Below are positions 1-9,760 of a stretch of 64,000 nt of DNA, piece after piece (position 1 is the stretch's first letter; every line of letters starts with the position of its first letter). The position numbers and the translations under genes are program-made. Origin of the DNA: Fibrobacter succinogenes (GTDB taxonomy: Bacteria; Fibrobacterota; Fibrobacteria; Fibrobacterales; Fibrobacteraceae); the NCBI GenBank assembly GCA_902791475.1, contig CADAWC010000001.1, positions 62,001 to 126,000 of the forward strand, written 5' to 3'. Below the pieces are notes generated by a model that saw nothing but the letters and a program-made list of their open reading frames with translations, was not told the origin of the DNA and did not search any database.

Positions 1-63
1 TTGGATATGAATAGGTGATTCTATAACAGCCTTGTTTCGCTTTTTGTTTTTCTAAGTACCTTT

Positions 64-1389
64 TTGTGGATTGCTTCTTTTTGCGCCTGTAGCAATAAAG
101 TCCTAGATGTGGAAGCCGAAGGTCAAGCGGAACTTGCAGATGATGATCTTTCTTTGAGCGTGAAAAACTCTTTGGTAAGCGAGGGCTCTTCAAAGAGCTC
201 CTATCCGAGTTCGTTTAAGCCTAATGATAAGGAATACCCCTATGCTGGCATTCCGCGCGTTGTGATTGAAACGGAATATCGCCAAGTAATCAATGATCGC
301 GAAACTGAAATCCCTGCTAAGCTACAAATCTGGGGAGAGAACGAATCTGAAAGTGAAATAATGGATTTGACGATAAGAGGGAGAGGGAATACAAGTTGGA
401 CCGATGTTCCCAAAAAAAGCTATAAAATAGAATTTGAAAAGAAACAGTCGGTACTGGGTATGCCCAAAGACAAGGACTGGGCGCTTATTGCAAATTATTA
501 TGACAAGTCTTTGATGCGAAATTTTATTTCGTATCGTTTGTCTGCTGCTCTTGGGGCTTATTATGCACCGCGGTGCGAATTTGCTGAGTTGTATTTAAAC
601 GGAAAGTATTTGGGAGTGTATTTGTTGACGGAGACAATAAAGATTGGAAAGAACAGAGTAAATATTCCGAAGGATGATTATTCGTATATTGTCGAAGTTG
701 ATGGAAAGTATAAAACAGGCGAACAGGTTGTTTTTTCGGATGTTCTAAAAAATAATACAAAAGGGAAGCCTTTTAGAATTCATGATCCGAAGAATGCTTC
801 AGAGGCTGCTTTAAATACTATTCAAAATCACATTCAAAATTTTGAAAATTTTTTGAAGACAATTAAATCAGGGAAAAAGAACGATATAGAAGATTGGATA
901 GATGTTGAAGAATCTGTAAAGCATTATTGGGTTCAAGAGCTTGCGAAAAATCCTGATGCTGAATTTTATACAAGTGTCTATTTTTCATGGATTAAAGGTG
1001 AGTTGATACGAATGGGACCGGTGTGGGATTTTGATTTGGCCTTTGGTAATCATGTTAATACGAATATTAATTTGAGTGATGGATGGCATCTTCGTACAAA
1101 ATATTGGAATGATTATCTGTTTAAGAGTGATGAGTATATTAAAAGTGTAAATCAGTTTTGGAATTTAAAACGTGATGAATTTGGAGCTGTATTGGATTCT
1201 ATTGATGCAAAAAGAGCTTTTTTATCCAAAGCTGCAAAAAATAATTTTAAACGATGGAATGTTTTGAAAAATACTTCTATTGATTTGTGGAAAGGTAAGG
1301 CCTTTAGTTCTTATGATGATGCTTTAAGCAATTTGAAAAATTGGCTGTCGAAAAGAATTCAATGGATTGATTCCGAAGTCAAAAAATAG
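64..1389 (+). CDS. CotH-family lipoprotein (first of a tandem pair), start unclear
   Basis: This is a CotH kinase-fold protein: it has the RGRGN motif, a conserved block around WALIANYYDKS, LYLNGKYLGVYLL and the late GPVWDFD motif. CotH proteins are atypical kinases attached to spore coats or cell surfaces; the target here is unknown. A Cys preceded by a hydrophobic stretch suggests a lipoprotein. The only in-frame start I find is TTG at 64, which leaves a signal peptide of only about eight residues, while the frame remains open and hydrophobic back to a TGA at 16-18. The N-terminus may therefore be frameshifted or use a rare start. It is followed 68 bp later by a paralogue with nearly the same mature N-terminus (LDVEAE). 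Family is secure, start is not. Confidence 0.75.
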   Translation: MWIASFCACSNKVLDVEAEGQAELADDDLSLSVKNSLVSEGSSKSSYPSSFKPNDKEYPYAGIPRVVIETEYRQVINDRETEIPAKLQIWGENESESEIMDLTIRGRGNTSWTDVPKKSYKIEFEKKQSVLGMPKDKDWALIANYYDKSLMRNFISYRLSAALGAYYAPRCEFAELYLNGKYLGVYLLTETIKIGKNRVNIPKDDYSYIVEVDGKYKTGEQVVFSDVLKNNTKGKPFRIHDPKNASEAALNTIQNHIQNFENFLKTIKSGKKNDIEDWIDVEESVKHYWVQELAKNPDAEFYTSVYFSWIKGELIRMGPVWDFDLAFGNHVNTNINLSDGWHLRTKYWNDYLFKSDEYIKSVNQFWNLKRDEFGAVLDSIDAKRAFLSKAAKNNFKRWNVLKNTSIDLWKGKAFSSYDDALSNLKNWLSKRIQWIDSEVKK

Positions 1390-1457
1390 AATTCGATTTT
1401 TTACACCTTTAAAAGTCCCTATAAAAAGCTATTTTTGATACGTAGTAGGAATATTAT

Positions 1458-2801
1458 ATGAGTTGGATTGATTATAGTAGAAATCTTCCGTATCTGTTTG
1501 TTAATTGCATGGCTTTGGCTGTGAGTTTTTTTAGTGCTTGTAGTAATAGCGTACTTGATGTAGAGGCTGAAGAACAAGGTGCTTTGACCAAAATCTCGCA
1601 GGATGAATCTTCATCTAGTATAGAGTCCTCATCTTCAAAAGCTAAAAGTAGTTCGCCATTGCTGCTCGAATATCCGGAATCCTTTAAACCCAATGATAAT
1701 GAATTCCCTTATGCAGGAATCCCGCGTATTGTGATTGAAACCGAATATCGTAAGGCTATCGAAGACCGCGAGACTGAAATCCCTGCTAAAATGCAGATTT
1801 GGGGTGAAAACAAATCCGAAAGCGAAATAATGAATTTGGTTATTCGGGGAAGAGGGAATAGCTCATGGTCATATCCCAAGAAACCCTATACAATAAAATT
1901 TGAAAAAAAACAATCTTTTCTTGGTTTGCCTGAAGCAAAAAAATGGGTGATGCTGGCTAATTATCGAGATAGAACGTTGATTCGAAATGCAGTAGCTTTT
2001 GAATTGGCTCGTAAAACATCTTTGTTGTGGACGCCAAGGGGCAAATTTGCAGATGTTTATCTTAATGGAAAATTTTTAGGTAATTATTATGTCTGTGAAA
2101 AAATAGAGGTAAAAAAGAACAGATTGGAACTAGGCTATAATTCGTATTTGCTTGAATTTGATGTAAATTATGATGAAAAATTTAGGTTTGAAACCAAATA
2201 CAATATTTTTCCTGTTAATATAAAATATCCAAGTGAACTTGATAGCGCTCAATATGATTATATAAAAGATTATATTGATTCGACGGAAAAAACTTTACTA
2301 CTAAGCGCTGATGATTCAACTTATCTTAATTATGTTGATCAAACATCAATTATTGATTATTTTATTGTATATGCGCTGTCGGCAAATAGAGAACCGATGC
2401 AGCCCAAAAGTGTTTATATGTATAAAGAGAATGAAGGGAAACTTTTTGCTGGTCCTGTTTGGGATTTTGATTACGCTACTTTTAAAATTAATAAAAGCGG
2501 TCTATTAAATAAAGATAATACAATATTTCGACAATTTTTTCAAAAGAATTCTTTCGTAAAAATGTTTTGCCAAAGATGGCTTGAAAATAGAAACGCATTT
2601 GCTTCTATAAGTTCGTATGTTGATTCTCTTTCGAATTATGTGAAAAGGTCAAATGAACAAAATATAAAAATTTGGCCTATCAAAATCAATATTGATAAAA
2701 TTGGTGATGAAGAAAAGACTTTTGATGAATCCATAGAAATGTTGAAAACTGCTATTTATGATGAAATTGATGAAATTGATGAATATGTTTCCTCTTTTTA
2801 A
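1458..2801 (+). CDS. CotH-family lipoprotein (second of a tandem pair)
   Basis: A 447-residue paralogue of the preceding gene. It has a hydrophobic signal ending in SACS, a serine-rich stretch (about residues 45-70) typical of Fibrobacter surface linkers, then a CotH domain with RGRGNSSW, WVMLANYRDRT, DVYLNGKFLGNYY and GPVWDFD. Probably an outer-membrane or surface-anchored protein with an atypical kinase fold; its substrate cannot be read from the sequence. The mature N-terminal halves of both copies are closely alike while the C-terminal halves differ, which fits a tandem duplication with divergence. It converges with the polysaccharide flippase gene, with only 2 bp between the stop codons. 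Confidence 0.8.
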   Translation: MSWIDYSRNLPYLFVNCMALAVSFFSACSNSVLDVEAEEQGALTKISQDESSSSIESSSSKAKSSSPLLLEYPESFKPNDNEFPYAGIPRIVIETEYRKAIEDRETEIPAKMQIWGENKSESEIMNLVIRGRGNSSWSYPKKPYTIKFEKKQSFLGLPEAKKWVMLANYRDRTLIRNAVAFELARKTSLLWTPRGKFADVYLNGKFLGNYYVCEKIEVKKNRLELGYNSYLLEFDVNYDEKFRFETKYNIFPVNIKYPSELDSAQYDYIKDYIDSTEKTLLLSADDSTYLNYVDQTSIIDYFIVYALSANREPMQPKSVYMYKENEGKLFAGPVWDFDYATFKINKSGLLNKDNTIFRQFFQKNSFVKMFCQRWLENRNAFASISSYVDSLSNYVKRSNEQNIKIWPIKINIDKIGDEEKTFDESIEMLKTAIYDEIDEIDEYVSSF

Positions 2802-2803
2802 TT

Positions 2804-4258
2804 TTATAATTTGGTACGTTTTTTGAAAAGGCTTTGTTTTATAAGATTGATTAGTATTACGAACTCCTTCATCTTAAATATTTTAGCAAATCCTATGTAG
2901 AATAAAAATCCAGATACTGTTCCAAGTATGAGCTGTACAATGTTGTTGGAATTTAGTACCATTCCTTTATACAGAAGGACTGCCATCGATAAAGAAAGAA
3001 TTAAGGATGGTAATATTAATTTGGATTGTCCCCACATAGATAGCCCAATAAATTTTTTTGTATAGGTCATATTCAGTATTGTAGCAATAATACCATAAAT
3101 TGCGCGGCCTATACACAACCCTGTAAGCCCGAATTGTAGTGAAAAAATAAGTATAGCGATAGCAATCGATTTCTTGATAATTTCAAGTTTTAGAACTAGA
3201 TCGGAACGCCCATTGACATATAGTAGATTGAGATTGATGTTGCAAATAGGATCGAACATTAAACCAATGCATATTATTTGTAATAATATAACTGATGGAA
3301 GCCATTTTTCACCTAGCATTATTATAATCAAAGGCTTTGCCAATGCCGCCAAGCCCATCATCAAGGGAAATATAGTGAAACAAGCTGTCTGTAAATATTT
3401 GATATAGATTGATTTTAAATGCTCCGAGTCATCTTGTATTTGTGACAAAATGGGATAAGTGACTCGTGATAAAATTCCTGCAATATTTTGTGATGGAAAA
3501 TTTGCAAGATGATCTGCTCGTGTGTAATAGCCTAGGCTACTAGCCGAAAATTGTTTCCCAATAACAATATTATAGATATTTGAATAGATTGAAGATATTA
3601 TGCTTGCGATTAGCAGTTTAGAACCAAAACCAAAAAGTGTATGAAATGAGTCTTTGTGAAATATCGGTTTTGGAAACCATTTTAATAAAACGATCATGAA
3701 AAGTAAATTTAAAATTGAATTGCAGATTGTCTGATACACCAAACTCCAAACACCTAAACCATTATATGCAAGGAAAATGCCTAATCCACCTGAAATAAAA
3801 GCCGCTCCAAAAGATGCTTTTGATTGAGTCTTAAAATCAATGATTTTTGTAAGTTTAACTTTGTGGACTGCAAATAGCGAGTTTATTATTAATGTTGTTG
3901 AAACGGCGCGCGTTATTGACTGTAAATCAGGCATGTTGTAAAATGTGGCTATGTAAGGTGCTGCGATAAATAAAATGACAAATGCGAAAATACTAATAGC
4001 AAAATTGACAACAAATGCAGTGTCGTAATCCTTTGATGTAGTTTCTTTTTGTCGAATAAGTGCGTTTGAAAAACCGCAGTCGATGAATGTTTGCGATACG
4101 CTTAAAAAAATAGAGAGCATGCCGATCATGCCAAAATCAGATGGAGAAAGCAAACGAGCTAGAATAATTCCGATTAGGAATTGAATTCCTTGTAGAGAAA
4201 ATCGTTCTATAGCGCTCCAAATAATTCCATGAACTGATTTTGATGCAATGGATGACAT
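2804..4258 (-). CDS. Polysaccharide flippase (PST/Wzx-like, MOP superfamily)
   Basis: A 484-residue integral membrane protein with about 12-14 hydrophobic segments spread over its whole length. The N-terminal pattern (GIIWSAIERFSLQGIQF, LARLLSPSDFGMIGM) is that of lipopolysaccharide/exopolysaccharide translocases of the PST family, which flip lipid-linked oligosaccharide repeat units across the inner membrane. It is the last gene of the minus-strand polysaccharide locus, as expected for a flippase paired with the EpsG/Wzy-like polymerase at 7641-8732. Base composition is AT-rich like the glycosyltransferase genes upstream and unlike the ugd/epimerase pair. Substrate unknown. Confidence 0.88.
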   Translation of the reverse strand: MSSIASKSVHGIIWSAIERFSLQGIQFLIGIILARLLSPSDFGMIGMLSIFLSVSQTFIDCGFSNALIRQKETTSKDYDTAFVVNFAISIFAFVILFIAAPYIATFYNMPDLQSITRAVSTTLIINSLFAVHKVKLTKIIDFKTQSKASFGAAFISGGLGIFLAYNGLGVWSLVYQTICNSILNLLFMIVLLKWFPKPIFHKDSFHTLFGFGSKLLIASIISSIYSNIYNIVIGKQFSASSLGYYTRADHLANFPSQNIAGILSRVTYPILSQIQDDSEHLKSIYIKYLQTACFTIFPLMMGLAALAKPLIIIMLGEKWLPSVILLQIICIGLMFDPICNINLNLLYVNGRSDLVLKLEIIKKSIAIAILIFSLQFGLTGLCIGRAIYGIIATILNMTYTKKFIGLSMWGQSKLILPSLILSLSMAVLLYKGMVLNSNNIVQLILGTVSGFLFYIGFAKIFKMKEFVILINLIKQSLFKKRTKL

Positions 4259-4261
4259 TTG

Positions 4262-4530
4262 TTAAGACCTTTTGAAAAATTTTGAATCAATCCATTCAGT
4301 TTTTCTTGTGAAAAATTGAAATCGATTGAACAAGCCTAAAGCTACATTCCCTAATTGAAACTTCAAAATATTTATTGAAAGTGATATGCGGACAGAAATG
4401 GAATGAAAATATCGTAATATCGAATATCCCCATGATTGCTTGCGTTTGGCCTATTGACTAAGCCAAGACGGAATTGCCTTTTAATATGCTCATTGAAAAA
4501 AATGAATGGCAAATAGAATGAGACCTTCAT
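4262..4530 (-). pseudogene. Possible frameshifted gene remnant
   Basis: The gap between the flippase and the CDP-glycerol-type transferase holds two abutting open frames on the minus strand. One begins with ATG at 4530 and runs 52 codons to a stop at 4372. A second frame, open from about that point, runs to a TAA at 4262-4264 just before the flippase start. Together they would encode roughly 90 residues with normal-looking composition. This fits a short remnant of a polysaccharide gene broken by one frameshift. I do not recognise the family, and chance open frames in AT-rich DNA are possible. Confidence 0.3.
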
Positions 4531-4535
4531 ATAAT

Positions 4536-5714
4536 TTACAACTTTGCTTTTTTTTCTAGGAAATCGACAACTCTTTGGGTTGATTTGTTGTCAATATATT
4601 TATGTATTCGAAGCTTTGATGCTTCTCGTTCTTTTTTTGCCGAATCAATGCCTTTTGCAACTTCATCTATAAAGTTAAAAATATCAGCTGCTGTTTTAAG
4701 ATAAACCCCTTTAATCCATTCGAAGTAATCTATACTAAATCCAGTTCCAGACGAGTACGATTCTATATCGTCTATTGACAATGCCGTTGGACGATTTAGC
4801 AAAATAAATTCATGGTATATTGATGAATAATCCGTGATTAGGGCGTCAAAAGATTTGAGCAAATCCATCGTTGAAATAGACATTTGATCTTGAATATCTT
4901 TGGGTATAATAATAATGTTAGATAGGTTGCTAAAATGATGTTCAACTAATTGCGCATGATGAATCTTTATTACAAGAAGAATATTCCTCTTTTGTAAAAA
5001 TGAATTTAGTTCGTTTACATCTTTTGACTTGTATAGTAATGGTAATCCTAAAGGTAATTCTTTGCTAGAATCTATTCTGTTGTTTTCTTTGTGCTTTCGG
5101 AATGTAGGCATCCATCCGATGATCTTTTTATAATTTACATTATTTTCTGTTATCTGATGAATAAAGTTACAAATATTAGGATTGTTGTTGTCAAATAATC
5201 TATCGTTGTTGGGGTATCCTAATGTCAGAAAATTTGATGGGTTAATAATTGTGTTTCTGTAAACAGATTCTGCCTCTATTTTGGCCATTTCATCCGAGAG
5301 CGATAAAATATAATCAACCATTCCAATTGCATTGGAATAGCTGTCTGCTTTTTTTAGAGTACCTCCATGACGTGTGTGTAAACGGATTGTTTGAGGGTTT
5401 TCCTTTTCTATGTAACGGTTACTGTCTATAATTAATTTTGTGTTCCATAAAATTATGTGAAATTTTATGGAATTTATTAAAGACTTTTTCCCAAAAAAAA
5501 TTTTGGAGGTTGTTCCATCTTTATATTGACAATCGTCTCCTGTGAACCAAATGAATTTGTATTTCTTATCATAATTTCTTTTTGTAAGTTCTTGATGAAT
5601 CATCCATGGCGATCCATCGTAATCTGGATATGATTCGAAAACTATATATTTTCTTTTTAGATGAATTTGATGTAATAGATGTAAAATAATTTTTTTTAAA
5701 AACTCCTTCACCAT
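4536..5714 (-). CDS. CDP-glycerol glycerophosphotransferase-family protein
   Basis: A 392-residue protein of the TagB/TagF family, enzymes that transfer glycerol phosphate from CDP-glycerol to teichoic acid or capsule acceptors. Supporting motifs are the N-terminal block KYKFIWFTGDD, the HTRHGGTLKK block (RxxxHG-like), GYPNNDRLF, WMPTFRKH, and the C-terminal ITDYSSIYHEF signature with the conserved DYSS. It lies between a flippase and glycosyltransferases, so it probably adds a phosphodiester-linked glycerol or polyol phosphate to the surface polymer. No CDP-glycerol synthase gene is visible in this window, so donor supply must lie elsewhere or the donor differs. The gene is AT-rich. It starts 3 bp after the preceding stop. 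Confidence 0.85.
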   Translation of the reverse strand: MVKEFLKKIILHLLHQIHLKRKYIVFESYPDYDGSPWMIHQELTKRNYDKKYKFIWFTGDDCQYKDGTTSKIFFGKKSLINSIKFHIILWNTKLIIDSNRYIEKENPQTIRLHTRHGGTLKKADSYSNAIGMVDYILSLSDEMAKIEAESVYRNTIINPSNFLTLGYPNNDRLFDNNNPNICNFIHQITENNVNYKKIIGWMPTFRKHKENNRIDSSKELPLGLPLLYKSKDVNELNSFLQKRNILLVIKIHHAQLVEHHFSNLSNIIIIPKDIQDQMSISTMDLLKSFDALITDYSSIYHEFILLNRPTALSIDDIESYSSGTGFSIDYFEWIKGVYLKTAADIFNFIDEVAKGIDSAKKEREASKLRIHKYIDNKSTQRVVDFLEKKAKL

Positions 5715-5717
5715 GCT

Positions 5718-6689
5718 TTACCCTTTGTTTGTGAAAAAATGCTTAAAGATTCTTAATTTCTCAATGATTTTATGTACTCCATAAAGATATGACATCTCAA
5801 CAATTTCAATATTTCTGTTACTTGATTTTATCCCCTGTCTTTTTAATGATAAAATGTCCTTTTTAAGACTGCGAATTATGGTTTTATATTTTGAGTCTTT
5901 TTGTAAAATTAATTTTTTATACAACATTAAATAAAAGTTTCTTTTTGTGTATAATGAAAGTCTTTTCGCTTCTGGGAATGGCGATAAAGATGCGACTATT
6001 TCATCAGCAGAATTTTTTAATGAAAGCCACTTTTCATTAAACGATGAATTTGATGCTGAATTTTCACGATAAGTGTAATTGTAGTATGGTTGTCCTAATA
6101 AAAGAATTTTAGATGATTTGGATTTGAAAAAACAGGTTGCCAAAAATAGTTGGTCTTCTCCATATGCTATATTTTCATTGAATAATGTGTTTTTTAAGCA
6201 TGATGCTTTAATCATTATTCCACCAGCATATGCAAGTAATTCTAAAGTCTCACAAGATGATATGTCAATTAAAATCGTTCTATCATCATCGTTTGGAATG
6301 AAATTATGCTGAATGATTCCGTTTCTTTTAAAATGAGCTCTGACAAAATTTACATTGTATTCGATCATTCCCTTGATCATACATTCAATGTAATTACAAT
6401 CGATTGTATCGTCCGAATCAATAAATGTAATACACCAACCATGTACATGCTTTAAAGCCTCATTTCTTGCGGATGATACACCTCCATTAGATTTGTGGAT
6501 GGTTGTAAATCTTGGGTCTTTTTCTGAGAAATGGTCGCAAATTTTACCTGATTCATCTGAGGATCCGTCATCCACGAGAATGATTTCTAAATTTTGATAA
6601 GTTTGTTTTATAATACTATTCAAACACTGTTCAAGATAGTTCTGAACATTATAAACAGGAATAATGACTGAAACAAGTTTGTTATTCAT
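5718..6689 (-). CDS. Glycosyltransferase family 2
   Basis: A 323-residue GT-A fold glycosyltransferase. It has the classical N-terminus VIIPVYNVQNYLEQCLNSI, the nucleotide-binding block ILVDDGSSDESG, NGGVSSARNEAL, and a metal-binding FIDSDD. Family 2 enzymes transfer a sugar from a nucleotide donor to a lipid-linked acceptor on the cytoplasmic face. Position in the locus supports a role in repeat-unit assembly; donor and acceptor cannot be inferred. About 100 C-terminal residues are basic and lack a clear membrane segment. Confidence 0.88.
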   Translation of the reverse strand: MNNKLVSVIIPVYNVQNYLEQCLNSIIKQTYQNLEIILVDDGSSDESGKICDHFSEKDPRFTTIHKSNGGVSSARNEALKHVHGWCITFIDSDDTIDCNYIECMIKGMIEYNVNFVRAHFKRNGIIQHNFIPNDDDRTILIDISSCETLELLAYAGGIMIKASCLKNTLFNENIAYGEDQLFLATCFFKSKSSKILLLGQPYYNYTYRENSASNSSFNEKWLSLKNSADEIVASLSPFPEAKRLSLYTKRNFYLMLYKKLILQKDSKYKTIIRSLKKDILSLKRQGIKSSNRNIEIVEMSYLYGVHKIIEKLRIFKHFFTNKG

Positions 6690-6719
6690 TTTGAAAAAAG
6701 TTGAGCTTAGGTTTGAAAT

Positions 6720-7592
6720 TTATTCCTCTAGAACTTTTTTTAATACATTGAGTGCTTTTATCCCTTCTTTGTATATAAAGATTTTTTTTTGACGTGATGT
6801 TTTTGTTACTGATTTTGTAGCGCTTCGTTCTGCATGAAAAATTTCTAATTTCGGATTGTATACAGTAAGTAGCTTTTTTTTGCGTATGTGAGCTAGAAGG
6901 ATGTCTTCTTCTGCATACATAAATGTCCTAGGATCAAATCCATCAAAGTGTTCAAAAAAAGTAGGCGAAAAAATAAAGCAGCAACCGTGTAATTTTACAT
7001 TTTCTTGTCTTGTATTCTGTTTTTTTTCATTTTTTACTTTTGTTGGATCTTTATAATGAATTATTTTTTTTATAAAATCTTTTAGGCCTATCCAAATGGA
7101 ATCTATGCCAAGATATGTACGAATTAGCCCCTTTTGGTGATGCTTTATCCAAAAATTTACATCTGATATAGTTGTAATTTCGTGTGCAACGGGGTTTTGG
7201 TTTTCTCCAGATAATGTATGCACATATGGGCCTAGTACTGCAAAATGACTATGTTCCCATTCTTTTAAAATTATACTGCAAAAATTATTTTGAACCATAT
7301 AGGTGTCGTTGTTAAGTACAATTACAAAATCGGCATGTATGGTATTCTTTGCGTAGTTAATCCCGATATTATTTCCCTTGGCAAAACCAAGATTTTCTTT
7401 GCTTAATATGATGTGAATTTTTGAGTTGTTTTTATAGTTTTCTTCTAGTTGTTTCCCTGTGCCATTGGGCGAATGATTGTCTACAACAATGATTGAGTAA
7501 TCTTTTGCATCACAAAGAGATAAAATTGAGTTAATGCATTTTATTGTTTCTTCAATAACGTTATAATGTAGAATGACGAATGAAAAACTCAT
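6720..7592 (-). CDS. Glycosyltransferase family 2 (rhamnosyltransferase-like)
   Basis: A 290-residue GT2 enzyme. It begins FVILHYNVIEETIKCINSI, followed by IIVVDNHSPNGTGK, NLGFAKGNNIGI and VLNNDTYM; this NHSPNG/LGFAKGNN type resembles rhamnosyltransferase-like GT2 proteins. Near the C-terminus FDGFDPRTFMYAEEDILLAHI provides the conserved EED acceptor/catalytic region. It likely adds one sugar of the repeat unit. AT-rich; separate from the next gene by about 30 bp, no terminator seen. Confidence 0.87.
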   Translation of the reverse strand: MSFSFVILHYNVIEETIKCINSILSLCDAKDYSIIVVDNHSPNGTGKQLEENYKNNSKIHIILSKENLGFAKGNNIGINYAKNTIHADFVIVLNNDTYMVQNNFCSIILKEWEHSHFAVLGPYVHTLSGENQNPVAHEITTISDVNFWIKHHQKGLIRTYLGIDSIWIGLKDFIKKIIHYKDPTKVKNEKKQNTRQENVKLHGCCFIFSPTFFEHFDGFDPRTFMYAEEDILLAHIRKKKLLTVYNPKLEIFHAERSATKSVTKTSRQKKIFIYKEGIKALNVLKKVLEE

Positions 7593-7640
7593 GTTAGATA
7601 GCCTAAAGAAAAAATGTTGACAGATTGTATTATGGTAAAA

Positions 7641-8732
7641 TTAATAAAAGTTGATAAATTCAGATTGATAAGGAAATAATGAATCAATACCACAAACATA
7701 GTAGACGAGCCAAAAATATCCAATAGCGTAAGCAATGCTAGCAAATGCTGTTATTGATTTAAATTTTTTATTTTTTTGTTTTATCCACTTTAACAGTATC
7801 ATTGGAGCAAATATCAGGAATAGGTTAAATGGTGCTGCTACACGTGCTAAATATACAGAAACAATCCAAGATAATTGACTTAATACTAAGCCTGCTATTA
7901 ACATATATACTTCTATAGGATGGTATGAAAAAAGTTTTTTAAGAGGCTTGTAGTATGCAAAGAATAAAATAATAAAAGGAAGATTGACAAGAGAAAAAAT
8001 GGTGAAATGAGGGTCAAATGTTCCGTCTAGATAAATTGAATATTTATCGTTAATGACGGCTAACTGAGAAAATATTACTTGTCCCCCAAATACACAAGAT
8101 ATAAGAACAATACTCCAAATATATTGACGAATTTTGCTATTACTTTTGTTGAATATATATGAAATGCATGGATATGAAAGAGCTAGTAAGGCTACATTGT
8201 GGAATAAAGATGCTATTAGAACGTAAAAAAAGAATGTTTTCCATTTCTTTTGAAATACTGCTAGTGATGCCCCTATTAAAAATGCACTGGCGAATCCTTG
8301 GCGAATAGCATTTGCTGATTCGGGGAAAAATATAAGAAGATAAAAAGCGTAACCTAGCCAAGTTTCTGACTTAAAGTCGGATGACCAAATGGCTTTTAGA
8401 ACTGTAAAGCACGCGAATATAGCTAATGTGAAAAATAGCCATTGTATTTGGGAAACATGATTTGCAAGAATGTAATTAATAAAAAGATAGCCGGTTTCTA
8501 TGTTTTTCCCCCAATAGGAACCGAAATTAAATGACTGCAGGTTTTTTGCATAATCCCAAATTGGTTCTGCATAAACCAATGCGTCAACCCCAACTGTTAC
8601 GGATCGAAAACCATATGGAATTGATGGGAGCAAAACCGCCAAAAGGAAAAATATATACCAAGAGATTCCTTTGGTTCGGCTTAAGAAAAAAGAAAAAAAA
8701 ACGGCAATTATGGATGGTAAAAAGTATATCAT
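7641..8732 (-). CDS. EpsG-family polysaccharide polymerase (Wzy-like)
   Basis: A 363-residue multi-spanning membrane protein with about ten hydrophobic segments. It has the EpsG-type features: an early YGFRSVTVGVDALVY block (R and GxD near a periplasmic loop), ETGYLFINYIL, and FPESANAIRQGFASAFLIG with the conserved RQ-A/G motif. EpsG/Wzy proteins polymerise lipid-linked repeat units in the periplasm. Presence of one polymerase with one flippase supports a Wzx/Wzy-type assembly route. Its start overlaps the stop of the upstream glycosyltransferase by 4 bp (ATGA), so translation is probably coupled. Confidence 0.85.
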   Translation of the reverse strand: MIYFLPSIIAVFFSFFLSRTKGISWYIFFLLAVLLPSIPYGFRSVTVGVDALVYAEPIWDYAKNLQSFNFGSYWGKNIETGYLFINYILANHVSQIQWLFFTLAIFACFTVLKAIWSSDFKSETWLGYAFYLLIFFPESANAIRQGFASAFLIGASLAVFQKKWKTFFFYVLIASLFHNVALLALSYPCISYIFNKSNSKIRQYIWSIVLISCVFGGQVIFSQLAVINDKYSIYLDGTFDPHFTIFSLVNLPFIILFFAYYKPLKKLFSYHPIEVYMLIAGLVLSQLSWIVSVYLARVAAPFNLFLIFAPMILLKWIKQKNKKFKSITAFASIAYAIGYFWLVYYVCGIDSLFPYQSEFINFY

Positions 8733-9757
8733 TTAAAGAAAATTTTCCCTAAAAAAAGTAATGTTCTAAATAGTTTATATTTTATTGCAAAAAGGAATGG
8801 AATGTATTCGGGAATAAATTTGATCATTTCTAATGAAATGGTAGTTTTGGGAAAATTTTCATTTGATGTAAATTTTTTCAAAAACACAACTTTTTCTTTA
8901 AAACTCATTTGGTTGTTTTGATGTAACAAGTATGTTTGTAGAATTCTTTTTATGACAGCAAATATAAATGTAGACATTACATTGTTGTAGTCTATGTTTT
9001 GTGTTGATTTAGAATCATTTGAAATACATTTAACACGCTCAAAAACATAATCCCATTGATCTCGATACTTTCTATTGCAAGATTGTGTATATACTCGGTA
9101 ATGGTACAAATAAAAATTGCGTTGAACTACAGTCTTCGCTTCTGAAAGAAGCTTTGAACAAAAAAGAGCGTCTTCGCCTATAGGTATTTTTTCATTGAAC
9201 CGAATTTTTTTATCTTCAATAATTCTTCTTTTAAATGCTTTTACACATTTTGAACGAATTCCTGGAAGTTGATAGCTGTATTTTCTTTCTATAAATTTGG
9301 GAATAATTGTTGCTAAAATCAAATGATCTTTTTGATTTCCTTCAAATATTCCTTCGGTTAAAGCTATGCTTTTTCTCGATTCATTTTCAAAGTTGAATAT
9401 GTAATTGAAGGAAAAAACATCTGCATTGGGGTTCGTTAAAAAAACTTTGTTAATCTCTTCAAGGGTGTTTTCTTCTATCCAGTCATCTCCATCTACAAAA
9501 TAAATAAATTCTCCAATTGCATTATCTAAACCTTTATTTGATGCTGATGATACGCCACCATTTTTTTTATGAATCACTTTAATACGATTGTCTTTTAATG
9601 CAAATTCATCACAGATTTTTCCAGAGTCATCAGTTGATCCATCATCAATAACGATTGCTTCAAAATCAGAGAATGTTTGTTTAGAAATACTTTCTAAACA
9701 ATGGTAAATATATTTGTCAACATTATAAACTGGGATAATAAGAGAAAATTTGGGCAT
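8729..9757 (-). CDS. Glycosyltransferase family 2
   Basis: A 342-residue GT2 enzyme starting FSLIIPVYNVDKYIYHCLESI, with AIVIDDGSTDDSGKICDEF, NGGVSSASNKGLD, and a metal-binding FVDGDDWIE. The middle carries IGEDALFCSKLL, the GED motif common in this subgroup. Predicted to act on the cytoplasmic face in repeat-unit synthesis. It resembles the 5718-6689 protein in its first 130 residues, suggesting two related enzymes in one cluster. Overlaps the polymerase start by 4 bp and begins 3 bp after the GT4 gene stop. Confidence 0.88.
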   Translation of the reverse strand: MPKFSLIIPVYNVDKYIYHCLESISKQTFSDFEAIVIDDGSTDDSGKICDEFALKDNRIKVIHKKNGGVSSASNKGLDNAIGEFIYFVDGDDWIEENTLEEINKVFLTNPNADVFSFNYIFNFENESRKSIALTEGIFEGNQKDHLILATIIPKFIERKYSYQLPGIRSKCVKAFKRRIIEDKKIRFNEKIPIGEDALFCSKLLSEAKTVVQRNFYLYHYRVYTQSCNRKYRDQWDYVFERVKCISNDSKSTQNIDYNNVMSTFIFAVIKRILQTYLLHQNNQMSFKEKVVFLKKFTSNENFPKTTISLEMIKFIPEYIPFLFAIKYKLFRTLLFLGKIFFK

Positions 9758-9760
9758 CTT

